Both the position numbers and the translations under genes were made by a program. The notes beneath the pieces are model-generated. The model made no database searches. It was not told where the DNA came from and worked only from the letters and a program-made list of their open reading frames with translations. Shown here piece by piece: positions 32,803 to 43,499 of a stretch of DNA of 64,000 bases (its first letter is position 1; the number at the start of each line of letters is the position of its first letter). Source of the stretch: Spinacia oleracea (Eukaryota; Streptophyta; Magnoliopsida; Caryophyllales; Amaranthaceae); the NCBI RefSeq assembly GCF_020520425.1, contig NC_079491.1:40910027-40974026 (forward strand), read 5' to 3'.

Positions 32803-34231
32803 TGTAGACACCTACTTTTGTCCCCATTCCCGAAAGGGAAAGGTTCGATGATGAAAGCATAGATCTCCACTTGACAACGCATCTCCTATAAAATAAACGA
32901 ATCTCAATTCCCCTTTTCATTTCACCCGAAACCTGCTATTTATGGAAACCTGCTAAAAATAGTAACTGCCGTAAAAGGTAGCTTCTAAAAGTGGGAAATC
33001 ATAAAAGATAGAAACCTGTCAGAAATAGGTGTTGCATTCCAACATAAATCCTAAATGAGATAGAAAACTGCGAGAATCCTATTCCTAATATGATTCGGAA
33101 ATAAGAGTTACGTATTAATTAAAATCCTAACGAGCCTAGAGTTCGTAACGGGCCCAGACGCATTCCGTCATAAAATTGATACGCGCTAAAAGACTCGATT
33201 AAATCTCAAACTCTACGGATTTCAGGAATCCGAATCTGACTAAAGAAAACAGCCCAGACCCTATTTTCAACGCCTGGTTCTAGGCGCCGAAATCTTCGGC
33301 GCCCAGGCCTGGGCGCTGAAAATACCTGGGTACGTGTTTTTTCCTAATTCTTTGTGGATTAGAACTCTGCAATTCTATCTTTCCACAAACTCTTCCCTAT
33401 AAATAGACCCCTAAATTCGACGTGAAAAGAATACAACAACACACAATTATATTCTGAGTATTGACTCCAACCCTTAGCCTAAGCCTCTCGCTGCGAAACT
33501 GTTCACGCGTTCTGTCGCAATCGATCCATAAATCGAACAGAACGTATCCTGTCCCATAATTGAGATTCGTTAAATAAAAAGGAGAAATAGCAAAGTCAAA
33601 GTGGTTAGTTTTCTGAGAACCGTGACGCACCTCTCAAGGGTGCGTCGTAATGTGTCCCTTTTCGATGATTTAACTGCTTTCCTCGCCCTTTTTATGAACT
33701 GTTAAACTAACTAAATCTGATTGTTCTATCACGCCTAACAAATATAATATTTTTGGGAAATCGGATTATCATGCTAGGTCCCTTAATGCTATTATCTTTT
33801 GCATATTGCTAAAATCAACTCAGATTAGTTTAATAGTTAACGCATGTCCCTTCAATTATTTATGCTGTGCTAGTAAGGATATCCTGCCTCTGGAGTTATC
33901 GACGAGCGAAGTACTCCTCTCGGTAGTTACAGTCCCCCGAACCCTCAATCTCTACCTTGCGGGTGTATGTTGAGAGATCCCTACACCAGAGATCACAAGG
34001 GAACCTACGGCCGTCGTAGTCAAACATAATTGCACTCCCTTTATGTCACGATAACCGGGTTTTGTCAGTTTTTCTCATTGTCGTTAAAAACTGAATGGCG
34101 ACTCCTATATTACTAGTCAATCGGGTGTATACTCTCAGGAAATCCAATTACACTTGATTGAATAAAAGAATCGTCACACCCACGAGGGACGAGGTCACGC
34201 ATTAGCCTCGTGCTTTTTCGACCCCCTCACA
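32803..34231 (+). repeat. 5' LTR of element C
   Basis: The LTR begins TGTAGACACC and ends CCCCCTCACA. TATA box TATAAATA lies at 33398-33405. A 31-bp deletion near 33792 distinguishes it from the 3' LTR. Confidence 0.92.
33265..33322 (+). repeat. Double-hairpin module 10 (5' LTR of C)
   Basis: Arms TTCAACGCCTGGTTCTAGGC (loop-side base changes weaken the first stem) and CGGCGCCCAGGCCTGGGCGC, about 75 bp upstream of the TATA box. Confidence 0.8.
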
Positions 34232-34250
34232 GTGGCGACTACACTGGGGA
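34232..34250 (+). other. Primer-binding site of element C
   Basis: GTGGCGACTACACTGGGGA directly after the LTR, one base off the A version in the 5' half. Confidence 0.6.
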
Positions 34251-35498
34251 TAGTGAAGGAAATACTCGTGCTTGTAGGTAATCAAAATAGCCGAAGGGTG
34301 AAACGATCCTACCCCGCGTTTATTTCCCCATCAAGTTGGGACGACCTGAAAATCAGCATATTAATGTGAACGGGCAGAACCGCATAACGAATCTCGGCTC
34401 CCTCGGGAGTTGGGACTAAGGATACCATTTCCTTCCAATAGGGGGGTGCATACGCCGCGCATGTTTCCCACTTGGTACTTGTGCAGGTAGTACACCTATC
34501 CCGAACCCAATCGCTCGGTCATTAGGTCCCTCTCGCCTGCATGCCCCCTTGGCTTGCACTTGCGGGTTGGCCTCTTGAGCGAAATTCGTCTGTGAAAGAC
34601 ACTACCTCTACCGGGGCATGTGTTGGATCTACGATAGAAGCGGTACCAAGCCAGGCGCAAATAAACTACCCATAGAAGCCTATCATAAACTACGTGGCAT
34701 ATTTAATTTTCAAATCCATGTTTGTAATTTAGTTATGTGTAGCGAAATATGTGATTGTGTGTTACAAACTATCCTAGAAAACCAACGACCTTAAAAACTG
34801 CCCAGACATTCATAGACTAATTTGCCAAGGAGTTATACCGAAACACGTGTTCCGCAAACCCGAATGATCGCCACAAAAATAAGCGACGTTCGGGATGGCC
34901 TGTAACGAATCCCACAAACGCTGCAACGCGTAGAGGACGTTATTAGGCAAGCACGAAAATCGAAGTTGCATAAGCAGAAGTAGACGCAAACAGAAAACGA
35001 GAATCAGCCAGGGACGCATTTTCAACGCCCCTGGCTGGGCGTCAGAATTTCTCACGCCCCTCGCTGGGCGCTGAAGTTGCTGCCTGGCCTTCTGGTCAAG
35101 CGCAGCAGCCTCGGTACCCGCGCGAAAGGAAAATACGTAGCACAAAAAATGTTCGTAAAAAGAACTGCTACAAGGGCGTAAGAAAAGCACTCGATTTCGA
35201 AAGCGACTCGTGAAAAAATTAATAACTCTTTGCGTCGTTGTTAGGCCTCCTACGACGGTAATGCTCGACACTAAAATTCGACCATGCAAATAATCATGAA
35301 TGTCACACGGGCAGAGATTTTCGAAAACATAAAGAGTTCAAAGTGCACACATAGCAGTCCAAATATACTAGTCCGACTTAAGGGTAGTCATAGAATGTCT
35401 AAAAAACCGACTCACGAAACAAACTAATGTGTCTCCTACTCCACAACACTAATGCAGGGCCCCTGAGTACTTGCCCGTGATAGCCATCAAGGAACGCG
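34251..35498 (+). other. 5' leader of C; gag region deleted
   Basis: Collinear with the A leader to about 35290 (hairpin module 11 at 35021-35076). It then changes to unrelated sequence and enters pol at 35499. The whole 1.7-kb gag frame seen in A is absent. The minus-strand frame 34810-35289 is not supported. Confidence 0.6.
35021..35076 (+). repeat. Double-hairpin module 11 (leader of C)
   Basis: TTCAACGCCCCTGGCTGGGC and CTCACGCCCCTCGCTGGGCG arms; orthologous position to module 8 in A. Confidence 0.75.
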
Positions 35499-36701
35499 AT
35501 GGAAGAAGCATATCCAGAACATCTGTACCTAGAGGTCGCACAAACCCAAGAGATGCATGCTCTGGGACACGACCCTTTACGTTCTCAAAGGCCACTCGCC
35601 CCAAAGAACCATGCTATGCCAAAAACGCTCCCCAACCCACACGCTTTCGGGCTATTGTTTGGGTTAGAAAAGAAAAGAGCGAAGAAAGAAACAGAAATTA
35701 TGGCATTAGCTCTCCAAGATGAAGTGTTCGATCCTACTAAATTGATCGCTCCATCACCCTCAAAAGATGACCAAATCCAACGAGGGTGGCGCAAGACTTT
35801 CAAATGGACTAATTCTCGTGGGATGAAGTTCAAGATATCTGCGGGAGAGGGTCCGATGTACGAAGAATTAGAGTCTGAATCCGAGTCTGACTCCGAGTCC
35901 GAACCTAGCAAAATTGTAACCCCTCCCAAAAATAGTTTAGACCCGGAAATCTCTACTCCGGGAGATCTTTTTGATGTAATGCTTCATGACTTTAATAAGA
36001 TAAACAAAACTTTTGAGTATGTGCCGCTTAAAAATCAGAGTAATAATGCAGAATGTCTCGCCACTAATGAGCACGAAAAAGAGCCAGAAGAGGAATATAC
36101 CGAACTAATAAAAGTTGTAACTGAACAAGAACTCAAAACTCCTATAATTGAGGACACAGAATCGGCAAATATTGGAACAGAAGAAAATCCTAAAATTATT
36201 AAAATTGGCCTCACCTTAACTCCCACTGAAAAGGCCGATCTAATCTCCACTTTGCGGGAATTCGAGGGTGTCTTTGCTTGGTCCTACAAAGACATGCCAG
36301 GAATAGATCGAGAAATCGCTGAGCATAAAATTCCGCTAGATCCCAAAATGACGCCAGTAAAACAAAAGCTACGGCGGCTCAAACCAGAGATAGCCTTGAA
36401 AATAAAAGAAGAAGTCACTAAACAATTAGACGCCGGCTTTATAAAAGTCTCCAACTACCCAGAATGGGTGGCCAATATTGTCCCCGTAGCTAAAAAAGAT
36501 GGACGAGTGCGAATGTGCGTAGACTTTCGAGACCTCAACAAAGCCAGTCCTAAAGATGACTTCCCTCTACCTCACATTGACATACTAGTAGACAACACCG
36601 CAGAGCACGCGCTCCTCTCCTTTATGGACGGGTACGCCGGATATAACCAAATACTCATGGCAGAAGAAGACATGGAAAAAACAACTTTCATTACCCCCTA
36701 G
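35499..36701 (+). pseudogene. pol: Pol of C, part 1: linker and N-terminal reverse transcriptase
   Basis: This frame of 400 codons starts in the region that links protease and RT (MALALQDEVFDPTKLIAPSP). It has an acidic Glu/Ser run (ESESESDSESEPS), then the RT fingers and palm: DPKMTPVKQKLRRLKPEIAL, NIVPVAKKDGRVRMCVDFRD and FMDGYAGYNQILM. The frame ends FITP followed by TAG at 36699-36701, where a Trp codon is expected, because the next in-frame residues continue RT (GTYCYTVMPFGL). One G-to-A change therefore interrupts an otherwise continuous polyprotein. No protease catalytic motif and no gag precede it. The enzyme family is certain. Confidence 0.88.
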
Positions 36702-38786
36702 GGTACATATTGTTACACTGTAATGCCTTTTGGTTTGAAAAACGCGGGGGCCACCTATCAAAGAACAGCCACCACGTTACTCCATGACATGATACACAAA
36801 GAAATCGAGGTCTATGTGGACGACATGATCGTCAAATCTAAAGACCGGCACGGTCACCTCCCGGCACTTAAAAAGTTCTTCACCCGAATCTTCAAGTATA
36901 ACATGAGACTAAATCCACAAAAATGTGTGTTCGGGGTAACCTCGGGAAAATTGCTAGGATACGTTGTTAGTACGCGAGGAATCGAGATTGACCCATCTAA
37001 AATCAAAGCCATTACCGAAATGCCCCCACCAAAAACTGAAAAACAGATAAGGGGCTTCCTAGGAAAGCTGCAATACATTAGTAGGTTCATTTCCAAGCTT
37101 ACTATGACTTGTGAGCCAATATTCAAAAAATTAAGAAAAGAAGAAAAGGTCGAATGGGATGAACAATGCCAAACTGCCTTCGATAAAATCAAAGAATACC
37201 TAAGCAAACCACCCGTCCTCTCCCCGCCTTTGCCTGGAATCCCTTTACGCCTATACCTAACCGTCACGGATACTGCAGCGGGAGCTATGCTCTCACAGTG
37301 TGTACATGGATCCGAGCGAGACATTTACTATTTGAGCAAGAAGTTCATACAGTACGAGACGAGATACATAGAACTTGAGAAAACCTGCCTCGCCCTCGTC
37401 TGGGCATCCAAAAAACTCAGACATTACCTATTGGCCCACACTGTTCATATAGTGTCACAACTAGATCCCTTGAAATACATGTTCGAAAAGCCTGCCCTAA
37501 ATGGTCGCCTGTCCAGGTGGCTAGTCATGCTCTCAGAATTCGACCTAAAATTCATGCCAGAAAAAACAATCAAAGGAAGAGCGGTAGCCGAATTCCTGGC
37601 CGAGCATGCCACGAATGAGGAAACCACGGAAGCTTACCTCCTCCCCGACGAGGAACTTCTGATGATACGAGACGACTATTGGACACTATACTTCGATGGC
37701 GCGTCCAACCAAAAAGGATGCGGCGTCGGAGTTCTCCTAGTCAGTCCCGAAGGGGCCCATATGCCAATTTCCGTCAAACCTGACTTCGAGGCCACAAACA
37801 ACGCCGCCGAATACGAGGCCCGCATAGTTGGGCTAGAGGCCGCAGTTAGCCTCAGAGTCAAACATCTACAAGTCTTCGGGGATTCTTCCCTAATAATCAA
37901 TCATATATCCAAAAGATGGAAGGTCCGAAGCACTAGTCTCTCAAAATATCAAGCTCACTTAGACCAAATAGTCGAGCAATTTGAAAAAATCGAGTATACG
38001 TACTTGACAAGAGACGACAACCAATTCGCGGATGCACTAGCGAAGCTAGCTTCAATGCTCAACATCCCGAATGAATGGGACGGAATGACCCTTCGGGTCG
38101 AGCGAAGGAAAGAGCCGGCCTATTGTTGTGCCATAGACTCCGAACCTGGAAACACCGAAGAAGAACCATGGTACACAGACATCCTTCGTTACAAAACAAG
38201 TGGGGAATTCCCCCCAAACACTTCCCCGCGAGCACAAAAGGCTCTACGCCTCCTCGCTTCACAATATAGCATAATTCTGGGAGAATTGTACAAATACACG
38301 CCGAATAAAATCAAGTTACTTTGTGTCCATCAAAAACAAGCCCAAAGACTAATGGAAGAATACCATAACGGCGTGTGCGGACCCCATATGAACGGAAAAA
38401 TGCTATCCCGAAAAATATCCCGCTCAGGGTACTATTGGACCACTATGGAAACTGATTGTCATCACTTTGTAAAAACTTGCCCAAAATGCCAAATCTTCAG
38501 TAACCTTAACCATTTACCTCCCTCAGAACTATACACCTTCACTTCTCCATGGCCCTTTTCCACCTGGGGTATAGATATAATCAGCAAGGTAACACCAACA
38601 GGCGTAGGGGGACACGAGTACGTTTTAGTCACAATTGATTACTTCACTAAATGGGTAGAGGCAGTCTCCTATGCAAAATTAACGGCCAAACATGTCGTTC
38701 TATTCCTAGAAAAGAACATATTCTGTCGATACGGGGTTCCACATGAAATCATAAGTGACCATAAATCCTCGAAAAATATCATGTGA
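36702..38786 (+). pseudogene. pol: Pol of C, part 2: RT, two RNase H domains, integrase N-terminal part
   Basis: In frame after the amber codon, this encodes the rest of RT with catalytic VYVDDMIVKSK (residues 30-40 from MPFG at 36723) and the connection and first RNase H (LRLYLTVTDTAAGAMLSQ, then LALVWASKKLRHYL). A second, archaeal-type RNase H follows (LYFDGASNQKGCGVGVLLV; FGDSSLIINHISKRWKVR; DDNQFADALAKLAS). The dual RNase H is the signature of the Tat clade. Integrase comes next: HHCC finger (YHNGVCGPHMNG and CHHFVKTCPKCQ near residues 547-586) and core with the first Asp in TWGIDIISKV. The frame closes at SSKNIM in scrambled filler sequence, right after the second catalytic Asp region (EIISD). 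Confidence 0.9.
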
Positions 38787-39428
38787 CCACCCTAAATCAT
38801 AAGTGACCTGCTCGAAAAATATCATATCAAACATCATAAATCCTCTCCCTACAGGCCGCAAATGAACTGCGCGGTAGAGGCGGCCAACAAGAATATTAAA
38901 GTCATAATCGAAAAAATGGCCGAAAATTATAAGGATTGGCCCAACAAATTACACTTCGCATTATGGGGCTATCGAACCTCAATCCGCACCTCCATTGGAG
39001 TAACACCCTACTCCTTTGTATACGGAATGGAAGCAGTTCAACCGGTCGAGTTGGAAATTCCCTCCCTCCGGATCGTCCTAGAAAGCAAGCTACCCGAAGC
39101 TGATTGGGTTCAAGCTAGGTACGACGAGCTCGTCTTTTTAGACGAACGGAGGTTAAGAGCTCTACATCACGTGCAAGTGTATCAAAAGCGCATCGCAAGG
39201 CAATTCAACAAAAGAGTCAAACCTCGAAATATCAAAGAAGGCGATTTTGTATTAAAAGAAGTCCGTGCACCTACTACGGACCCTCGAGGAAAATTCCGGC
39301 CTAACTGGACAGGACCGTATTTTGTAAAGACCATCCTACCTGGCGGAGCAGTCCAACTAGCTGACATAGATGGAGCGGAATTCGCTAACCTCACAAACTT
39401 AGACCAATTGAAAAAGTACCATATTTAA
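38787..39428 (+). pseudogene. pol: Pol of C, part 3: integrase C-terminal half
   Basis: The frame resumes after stops in the filler: LLEKYHIKHHKSSPYRPQ and then MNCAVEAANKNIKVIIEKMA, which carries the catalytic Glu (AVEAANKN), although the usual NG before it reads NC. WGYRTSIRTSIGVTPYSFVY and the GPY/F-type end (GKFRPNWTGPYFVKTIL) complete the integrase. Stop at 39428. The stretch between the second Asp and the HHKSSPYRPQ segment is replaced by partly duplicated pieces, so DNA integration by this copy is unlikely. The downstream 900 bp carry no plus-strand gene, only the 3' end of the antisense gene. Confidence 0.88.
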
Positions 39429-39552
39429 TAAAATTCAGTCCGGAGTTAATGCATCCAATAAAACACATTAAGACTCATAAGCAAACATTTTGCGCATTAC
39501 TCTAAGCAAACGGCATAAAACTCGATAAATTAGAAAAAGCGAAGGAAAAAAC

Positions 39553-39635
39553 TTCAACGCCCAGGACTGGGCGCTGTTATCTTTCACGCCCAGGCCTGGG
39601 CGCCGATATTTCCTTCGCCCTTGATCGGGCGTCAT
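39553..39635. repeat. Hairpin module 12, three-arm version
   Basis: TTCAACGCCCAGGACTGGGC, CACGCCCAGGCCTGGGCG and a third arm TTCGCCCTTGATCGGGCGTC. This is the only copy here with a clear third arm. It lies between the end of pol and the antisense gene stop. Confidence 0.75.
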
Positions 39636-39771
39636 TCTCTCTTGCCACCTATCCTCCCGCTTCTGCAAGTGTTCGTACTCCTTTTTTTAACCCTCAAAAG
39701 AACCACGAACACTTGGGGGGGAAGCAGACGTGTAATGAACACCCTTTCAAAAAAAAAATTATTTCAAAAGC

Positions 39772-39842
39772 TAGAACTACGCGCGACCTGATTCTGACAA
39801 GATACGTAGGCAATCCTTCTCAAGGATTCGGTCCAATAAAAA
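39772..39842. other. Conserved block with 7-bp hairpin beyond the antisense-gene stop
   Basis: GCGACCTGATTCTGACAAG, GATACGTAGGCAATCC and AATCCTTCTCAAGGATT (7-bp stem), then CGGTCCAATAAA. The same block is at 32108-32181 in A and, inverted and decayed, at 21497-21545 in B. On the minus strand it lies downstream of the antisense stop and might mark its 3' end. Confidence 0.6.
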
Positions 39843-40339
39843 TTAAAAAATAATAAGGTCATGCGACGCATCAAGAAGAAAAGATATTGCAAAGGGCACT
39901 CTACCCTAACCCATGCACGGGCAAGACCAAATAGAATGAAAAAACAAAGCCACAAGAATTTTCAGGAACAAGCCCAACAAAGGAGTATGGCACGAGTTGG
40001 CAAAAAACAAAAAAATAGTGAACATGCATATGTAATACCCCAAGTAGTCGGTTAGTCTAAAAATATGTGTGCACTCTTGTATGAACTCATTATTTTTACG
40101 AAAGTCTTTCCCTTTTCAAAATACGTCGTTGGTTTAGAAAGTTAATATTGCTATAATATGTTAAAACAAAGCCCACGGAAGGCTCAAAACATTCTTGCAC
40201 CAAAAATCGCAAAAAATATATATATACATGCGGAATACAAGAATGAATATGTACAAAACAGGAGGTAAGCCTAAGACTCGTCATCGGCTCCATGTCTCCA
40301 AGCCTCGCCGGTCCATCCACTCCCCGTGGTATGAGGGCC

Positions 40340-40570
40340 CTAGCCAGAGCCACCCCAAAAATGAGGTTGTGACTGCAACTCGGGGCTAGGCTCTCGGGCC
40401 ACCGACACGGAACGTCGCCTACGCTCCGGCTCGGACCTCTCCCCGGAAGAACTCACCCCCGTGTCGGAACGGCGATACCGCAGGGGCGAGTGCCGTGCTC
40501 TCTCTCTCTCACGACCGTGTCCCCCGCCCGAGGGACCCGCGTCGTCGGCCCCGACGCGCGTAGCACCCGT
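40340..40570 (-). CDS. Antisense gene of C, exon 6 (last)
   Basis: An acceptor TTCTTGTAG precedes a 76-codon segment ending in TAG at 40340-40342. It is rich in Arg, Ser and Gly (PSGGGHGRERERARHSPLRY; ERRRRSVSVAREPSPEL) and may be a disordered, basic tail. Phase 0 with exon 5. The length, open frame and boundaries fit a spliced transcript from the strand opposite to pol. Confidence 0.6.
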   Translation of the reverse strand, partial: TGATRVGADDAGPSGGGHGRERERARHSPLRYRRSDTGVSSSGERSEPERRRRSVSVAREPSPELQSQPHFWGGSG

Positions 40571-40654
40571 CTACAAGAAAAGACAAAAAAGAGAGTGAGT
40601 AACCGAAAGCCAAACAAAAGGTATAGATCAAAAGAAAAAAAGAGGGCACATTAC

Positions 40655-40762
40655 CCGAGTAGAGTGGGGGCTCCTGCAAGAAAGTGCAGACCGGGCTCGA
40701 ACCAACGCGGACTTCAACCGGTTGATCACCCCCACCATCGCGTTGGTCGTACGGGCCGGAAC
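40655..40762 (-). CDS. Antisense gene of C, exon 5
   Basis: 36 codons (VPARTTNAMVGVINRLKSAL, then VRARSALSCR) between acceptor TGTTTCAG and donor GTAATG. It is in phase 0 on both sides and probably helical. Confidence 0.6.
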
Positions 40763-40836
40763 CTGAAACAGGAATGTTAGTAAAAAAGGAGAGAAAAAAA
40801 AAATATAAGAAGAGTGCACAAATAAAAGGTGCATAC

Positions 40837-40977
40837 CGCCTGTACTCCGTCAGGGAGCGGAGCATGGAAAACCCGGTCTTCCGGGAAAGTCTCCACAATC
40901 TCGGATCTACTCTCTCCGGTATACGAGATCCGAGCATCGGGAAGCACCCATCCCCCCAACGAAGGGTCAGGACACTC
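40837..40977 (-). CDS. Antisense gene of C, exon 4
   Basis: 47 codons (ECPDPSLGGWVLPDARISYT, SRSEIVETFPEDRVFHAPLP) between acceptor TTGTGCAG and donor GTATGC, phase 0 on both sides. Confidence 0.6.
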
Positions 40978-41059
40978 CTGCACAAAACACAGTAGGCGTA
41001 AACACATGGGCACGAACATGAAAACACTAAAAACAATACGAAGAGAGAAGGCAACTTAC

Positions 41060-41377
41060 AGCGCCAGGCTCCGGGAGACGAAGAGAATCATGGATAAAGT
41101 GGTAATAGCTAGCTCCCTCTATCACCAACTCCGTCGCCGGCACGCCAGTCCTCGAGTGGACCCTCCACGACTCGCCTATCGAGCGAGTAGACAGCATGGT
41201 CGCAGGCGGAGGCCTAGGCACCGAAAAAGCCCCGACCGTCTGCATACGTACCCGCTCTCCCAGGTACCAGACAGGGTCCCGGCGGCTAACGAACAAGACC
41301 CGCATCTGGCTCAGGGCATAACTATCCCTGACCGAAGCATGGGTACCCCTAAAAGAGAGCCATGGGGTCCAAACCAC
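41060..41377 (-). CDS. Antisense gene of C, exon 3
   Basis: 106 codons between acceptor ACAAAAACAG and donor GTAAGT. It contains VVWTPWLSFRGTHASVRDSY, QMRVLFVSRRDPVWYLGERV, which resembles the C-terminal half of plant mobile domain proteins (YLGERV-R). The upstream junction with exon 2 does not keep frame at the most obvious donor, so that boundary is uncertain. Confidence 0.6.
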
Positions 41378-41463
41378 CTGTTTTTGTACAAACACAGTCA
41401 GATCTCGCACATAGAAAATAAAAAAGAATGACGAAATACGAAATAGAGGATAAGATTTTGTAC

Positions 41464-41621
41464 ATGCTCAGGTTCCCGTTCCGGATAAGATCCCACACGG
41501 TATCGGGCGGTGGACGCACTGTCAGCTTCTTCTTCCAACCCCAACGGCGACCGGCAGGGAACTCCAAAGGCCTCTGCCCCTTTCGGGGAGCCAGCGAAGG
41601 TAAGTGCTCAAAGGCCCACAG
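41464..41621 (-). CDS. Antisense gene of C, exon 2
   Basis: Acceptor TTTTTGCAG, then LWAFEHLPSLAPRKGQRPLE and FPAGRRWGWKKKLTV. LWAFEHLP is close to the L-x-x-W-x-YEH-hydrophobic motif of plant mobile domain proteins. The candidate donor GTACAA at 41463 gives 158 bp, which is out of phase with exon 3; either another donor is used or this copy has a frame error. Confidence 0.55.
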
Positions 41622-41704
41622 CTGCAAAAAGAAAGGACAATAAAACATTTAAAAAAAGGAGGCCCGGTAAAAGCGAGAAAACAAAAGAAAGTCTAGGCAC
41701 ATAC

Positions 41705-42556
41705 CTCGATCAAACGCGGCACTCCCGCTAATGTAATCACAAAGTGACGTCTACTCGGGTCCGAGTCGCGCACTGACAAACTCATCTGGCCGACAAGCGT
41801 CGCATAGCCCAAATCGCCCCAGCGATAGTCACCCAGTGTAGACACGTCCTCCACCATTCCTATCCACCTCGGGTCAAAGGTGTCAGTCGGACCCGATAGA
41901 AAAGTGGAAGTAATAAAATGGAGGTAGAACATCCGAGCCTGTCTCAAAGGCGACTCCTCTACCCCATGCTCTAAAGCACACATCAGGTCAGCGAAAGGTA
42001 TCCCACGGGGCTGGTACGAAGGTAATCTACTACCCATCCACGAGCCTAGGAGCCTGGTACCCTCAGCAACAGTCGGCGATGGGCCATCCGACCTCAGACG
42101 AACGGGGTTCCCTGTAAAGGTCAAGCCCGTCAAAGCCGTGTAGTCCTCAGGAGTGATCATCATCTCGCCCCAAGGAAAATGGAAGGTGTTGGTGGTATCC
42201 CACCACCACCTCATGAACGACCGCAGAAAGGACAGGGAGATGTTAAGCCGCAGTATCTCCCAGAAGGTCTCAACCACCGGAAACAGTGAGCTCGCCCTCA
42301 TCAAGGCCTGGGCGTCCGAGCTCAGGTAGCTAAAAACGGTCTCATTCGTCGCTGCGCCATAGCCGCGAACCGTAGTCTCTCTCCTCGCGTGAAGGCGGGA
42401 CGTCACGTGGTGCTCTAGGTCGTAGTGCAGATCACGACCGTCGTAGAGCTCAGGGCCCACCCATAGGGGACCCGCGCCAGTAGACTGACGCGTCATGCCA
42501 CGCTCCTCGTGGCCACCAGGAGGGGGTGACGACTCGTCAGACATGCTGATCAACAA
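41705..42556 (-). CDS. Antisense gene of C, exon 1: plant mobile domain protein
   Basis: 284 codons from ATG (MLISMSDESSPPPGGHEERG) to donor GTATGT. The middle holds the diagnostic plant mobile domain segment: FLRSFMRWWWDTTNTFHFPW, GEMMITPEDYTALTGLTFTG. In that family a Trp-rich helix is followed by a THTFHLPxGExxxTLEDV-like motif. With exons 2-6 the product would be about 600 residues. This domain is known as an extra, often antisense, gene in Tat-lineage retrotransposons and as domesticated host genes in silencing pathways; any function here is inference. The frame is fully open, unlike pol of the same element, which suggests selection or recent origin. Confidence 0.8.
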
Positions 42557-43178
42557 TACAACAAGGCATTATACCTTTGACAAAATCGGCACTCACACCG
42601 ATCCCTAAAAAAGAGTGCATTTCACTCATGAAATGGAGTCATACAATTTTTGTTCCCTAAAAACATGATACTAAGTTCATACTTAGCAAAAATTCCCTAA
42701 GTAAAAATTAACTCCAGCAAAATCAAAATTCTTCCATGGTTTGTCACCCATGAATTATTAGGAACGCAAGCAATATACCAAGAACACCTACATTATAAGA
42801 AAATACTAGGGTCGTAGGTATACTTGGGGGCTAGCATGAAAATGCCCAAATTCAACAAAAATCAACATACTTGCAAAAATTAACATGCACAAACTAATTA
42901 ACATGTTATGTGGAACATTTCCAACTATCTAATTGAAGGAAAGGGGCACAAAATCAAAAAACTCCAAATAAATTTCATGCACAAAAATACTTGACAAAGA
43001 TGCTGAAATTGACAAAAAAGCTCAAAATTACTGAAAATTACTTACATTGGGAAGATTAGGAAGAGATTTGGAGTAGAATTCGTGAAGAAAAGTGAAGAAA
43101 ACGAGCAAAAATCAGTAGAAAGAAGTGAAGAGTTTGAGCGAAAATGGTGGAAATGGGAAAGGAAGGAGACGGTCCGCG

Positions 43179-43186
43179 TATTTAAA
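43179..43186 (-). promoter_or_regulatory. TATA-like box upstream of the antisense gene of C
   Basis: The minus strand reads TTTAAATA about 620 bp before the ATG at 42556. The interval has few upstream ATGs in good context and could hold a 5' untranslated exon and intron. The hairpin module lies about 23 bp further upstream. Confidence 0.35.
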
Positions 43187-43208
43187 GACCAGCCTCTCCC
43201 TTCGCATT

Positions 43209-43265
43209 TTCAACGCCCAGCTCTAGGCGTTAGAAATTCAAGCGCCCAGAGCTGGGCGCTGAAAA
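43209..43265 (-). repeat. Double-hairpin module 13 (antisense promoter of C)
   Basis: TTCAACGCCCAGCTCTAGGC and AGCGCCCAGAGCTGGGCGCT arms. It sits just upstream of the antisense TATA-like box, a position analogous to that in the LTRs. Confidence 0.8.
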
Positions 43266-43499
43266 TTCTTCCCGGACAGCGAATATTCGCTGTCGGGCAC
43301 GCGTACTCCCCTATTTTGTGTAAGATATCCGTTATCTTGATATTTCTTTCCCAAAAAAAAAAAAAAAATAGCCGAACAAAAATATACACAGTGTGGACCC
43401 ACTTATAGGACGCATCTAATCAGGAAATATTACGACCCACCAACAGGTTGTAATCACAAAAGCCCTTCTACGAAGGCAAAATAAGAAATTCAAAATGGG

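Noticed and set aside
32803..32882. N-terminal codons of the minus-strand frame 32882-32376
   Set aside because: They lie in the 5' LTR of element C; the true upstream codons are at 45892-46447.
41378..41463. Simple GT-AG intron between antisense exons 2 and 3 of C
   Set aside because: The best donor leaves phase 2, while exon 3 after its acceptor needs phase 0; boundary left open.
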